In this document: positions 5,755 through 5,877 of the stretch, piece by piece
Numbering within the stretch: position 1 is the stretch's first letter
Layout of the letters: every line of letters starts with the position of its first letter
Assembly: GCA_029266935.1 (NCBI GenBank)
Contig: JAQSVY010000098.1
Location: 1 to 5,877 of the forward strand
Direction of reading: 5' to 3'
DNA from: Burkholderiales bacterium
Lineage (GTDB): Bacteria > Pseudomonadota > Gammaproteobacteria > Burkholderiales > SG8-39
DNA: 5,877 nt
Program-made: the position numbers and the translations under genes
Notes under the pieces: model-generated
What the model was told of the DNA's origin: nothing
Database searches by the model: none
What the model saw: the letters and a program-made list of their open reading frames with translations, nothing else

Positions 5755-5877
<123 letters not shown>

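Overview
The window is GC-rich, with strong G/C preference at third codon positions. It carries a Bug/TctC-type periplasmic binding protein next to a Rieske oxygenase and an FAD monooxygenase. This pattern is typical of catabolic regions in Betaproteobacteria (Burkholderiales-like soil or water bacteria). The taxonomic call is inference from gene content; no rRNA or marker gene is present.

Layout, left to right. (1) The 3' part of a sirtuin (NAD-dependent deacylase) gene on +, cut by the left edge. (2) A full ACMSD-like amidohydrolase on -, whose 3' end overlaps the sirtuin 3' end by 47 bp. (3) A 29-bp divergent gap with an inverted repeat and back-to-back -10-like hexamers. Both are placed so that transcripts would begin at or next to the start codons. 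(4) A tightly packed + strand operon: orphan Bug solute-binding protein, phthalate-dioxygenase-type Rieske oxygenase alpha subunit, PHBH-fold FAD monooxygenase, and a SAM methyltransferase-fold protein with an N-terminal signal peptide. Successive genes overlap by 8, 4 and 4 bp, which suggests translational coupling. (5) A 90-bp gap filled by a REP-like structured repeat. (6) The 3' end of a short-chain dehydrogenase on -, cut by the right edge.

Working model (inference): the divergon and operon form an aromatic-acid catabolic cassette. The Bug protein would bind an aromatic or carboxylated ligand in the periplasm. The Rieske oxygenase and flavin monooxygenase would hydroxylate or demethylate the ring, the amidohydrolase would decarboxylate or hydrolyse an intermediate, and the SDR might oxidise a diol or alcohol. 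No reductase for the Rieske component, no TctA/TctB membrane partners and no dedicated transcription regulator are visible. The oddest member is the exported methyltransferase-fold protein, which is translationally coupled to the oxygenases although SAM is a cytoplasmic cofactor. The sirtuin is probably a housekeeping neighbour.
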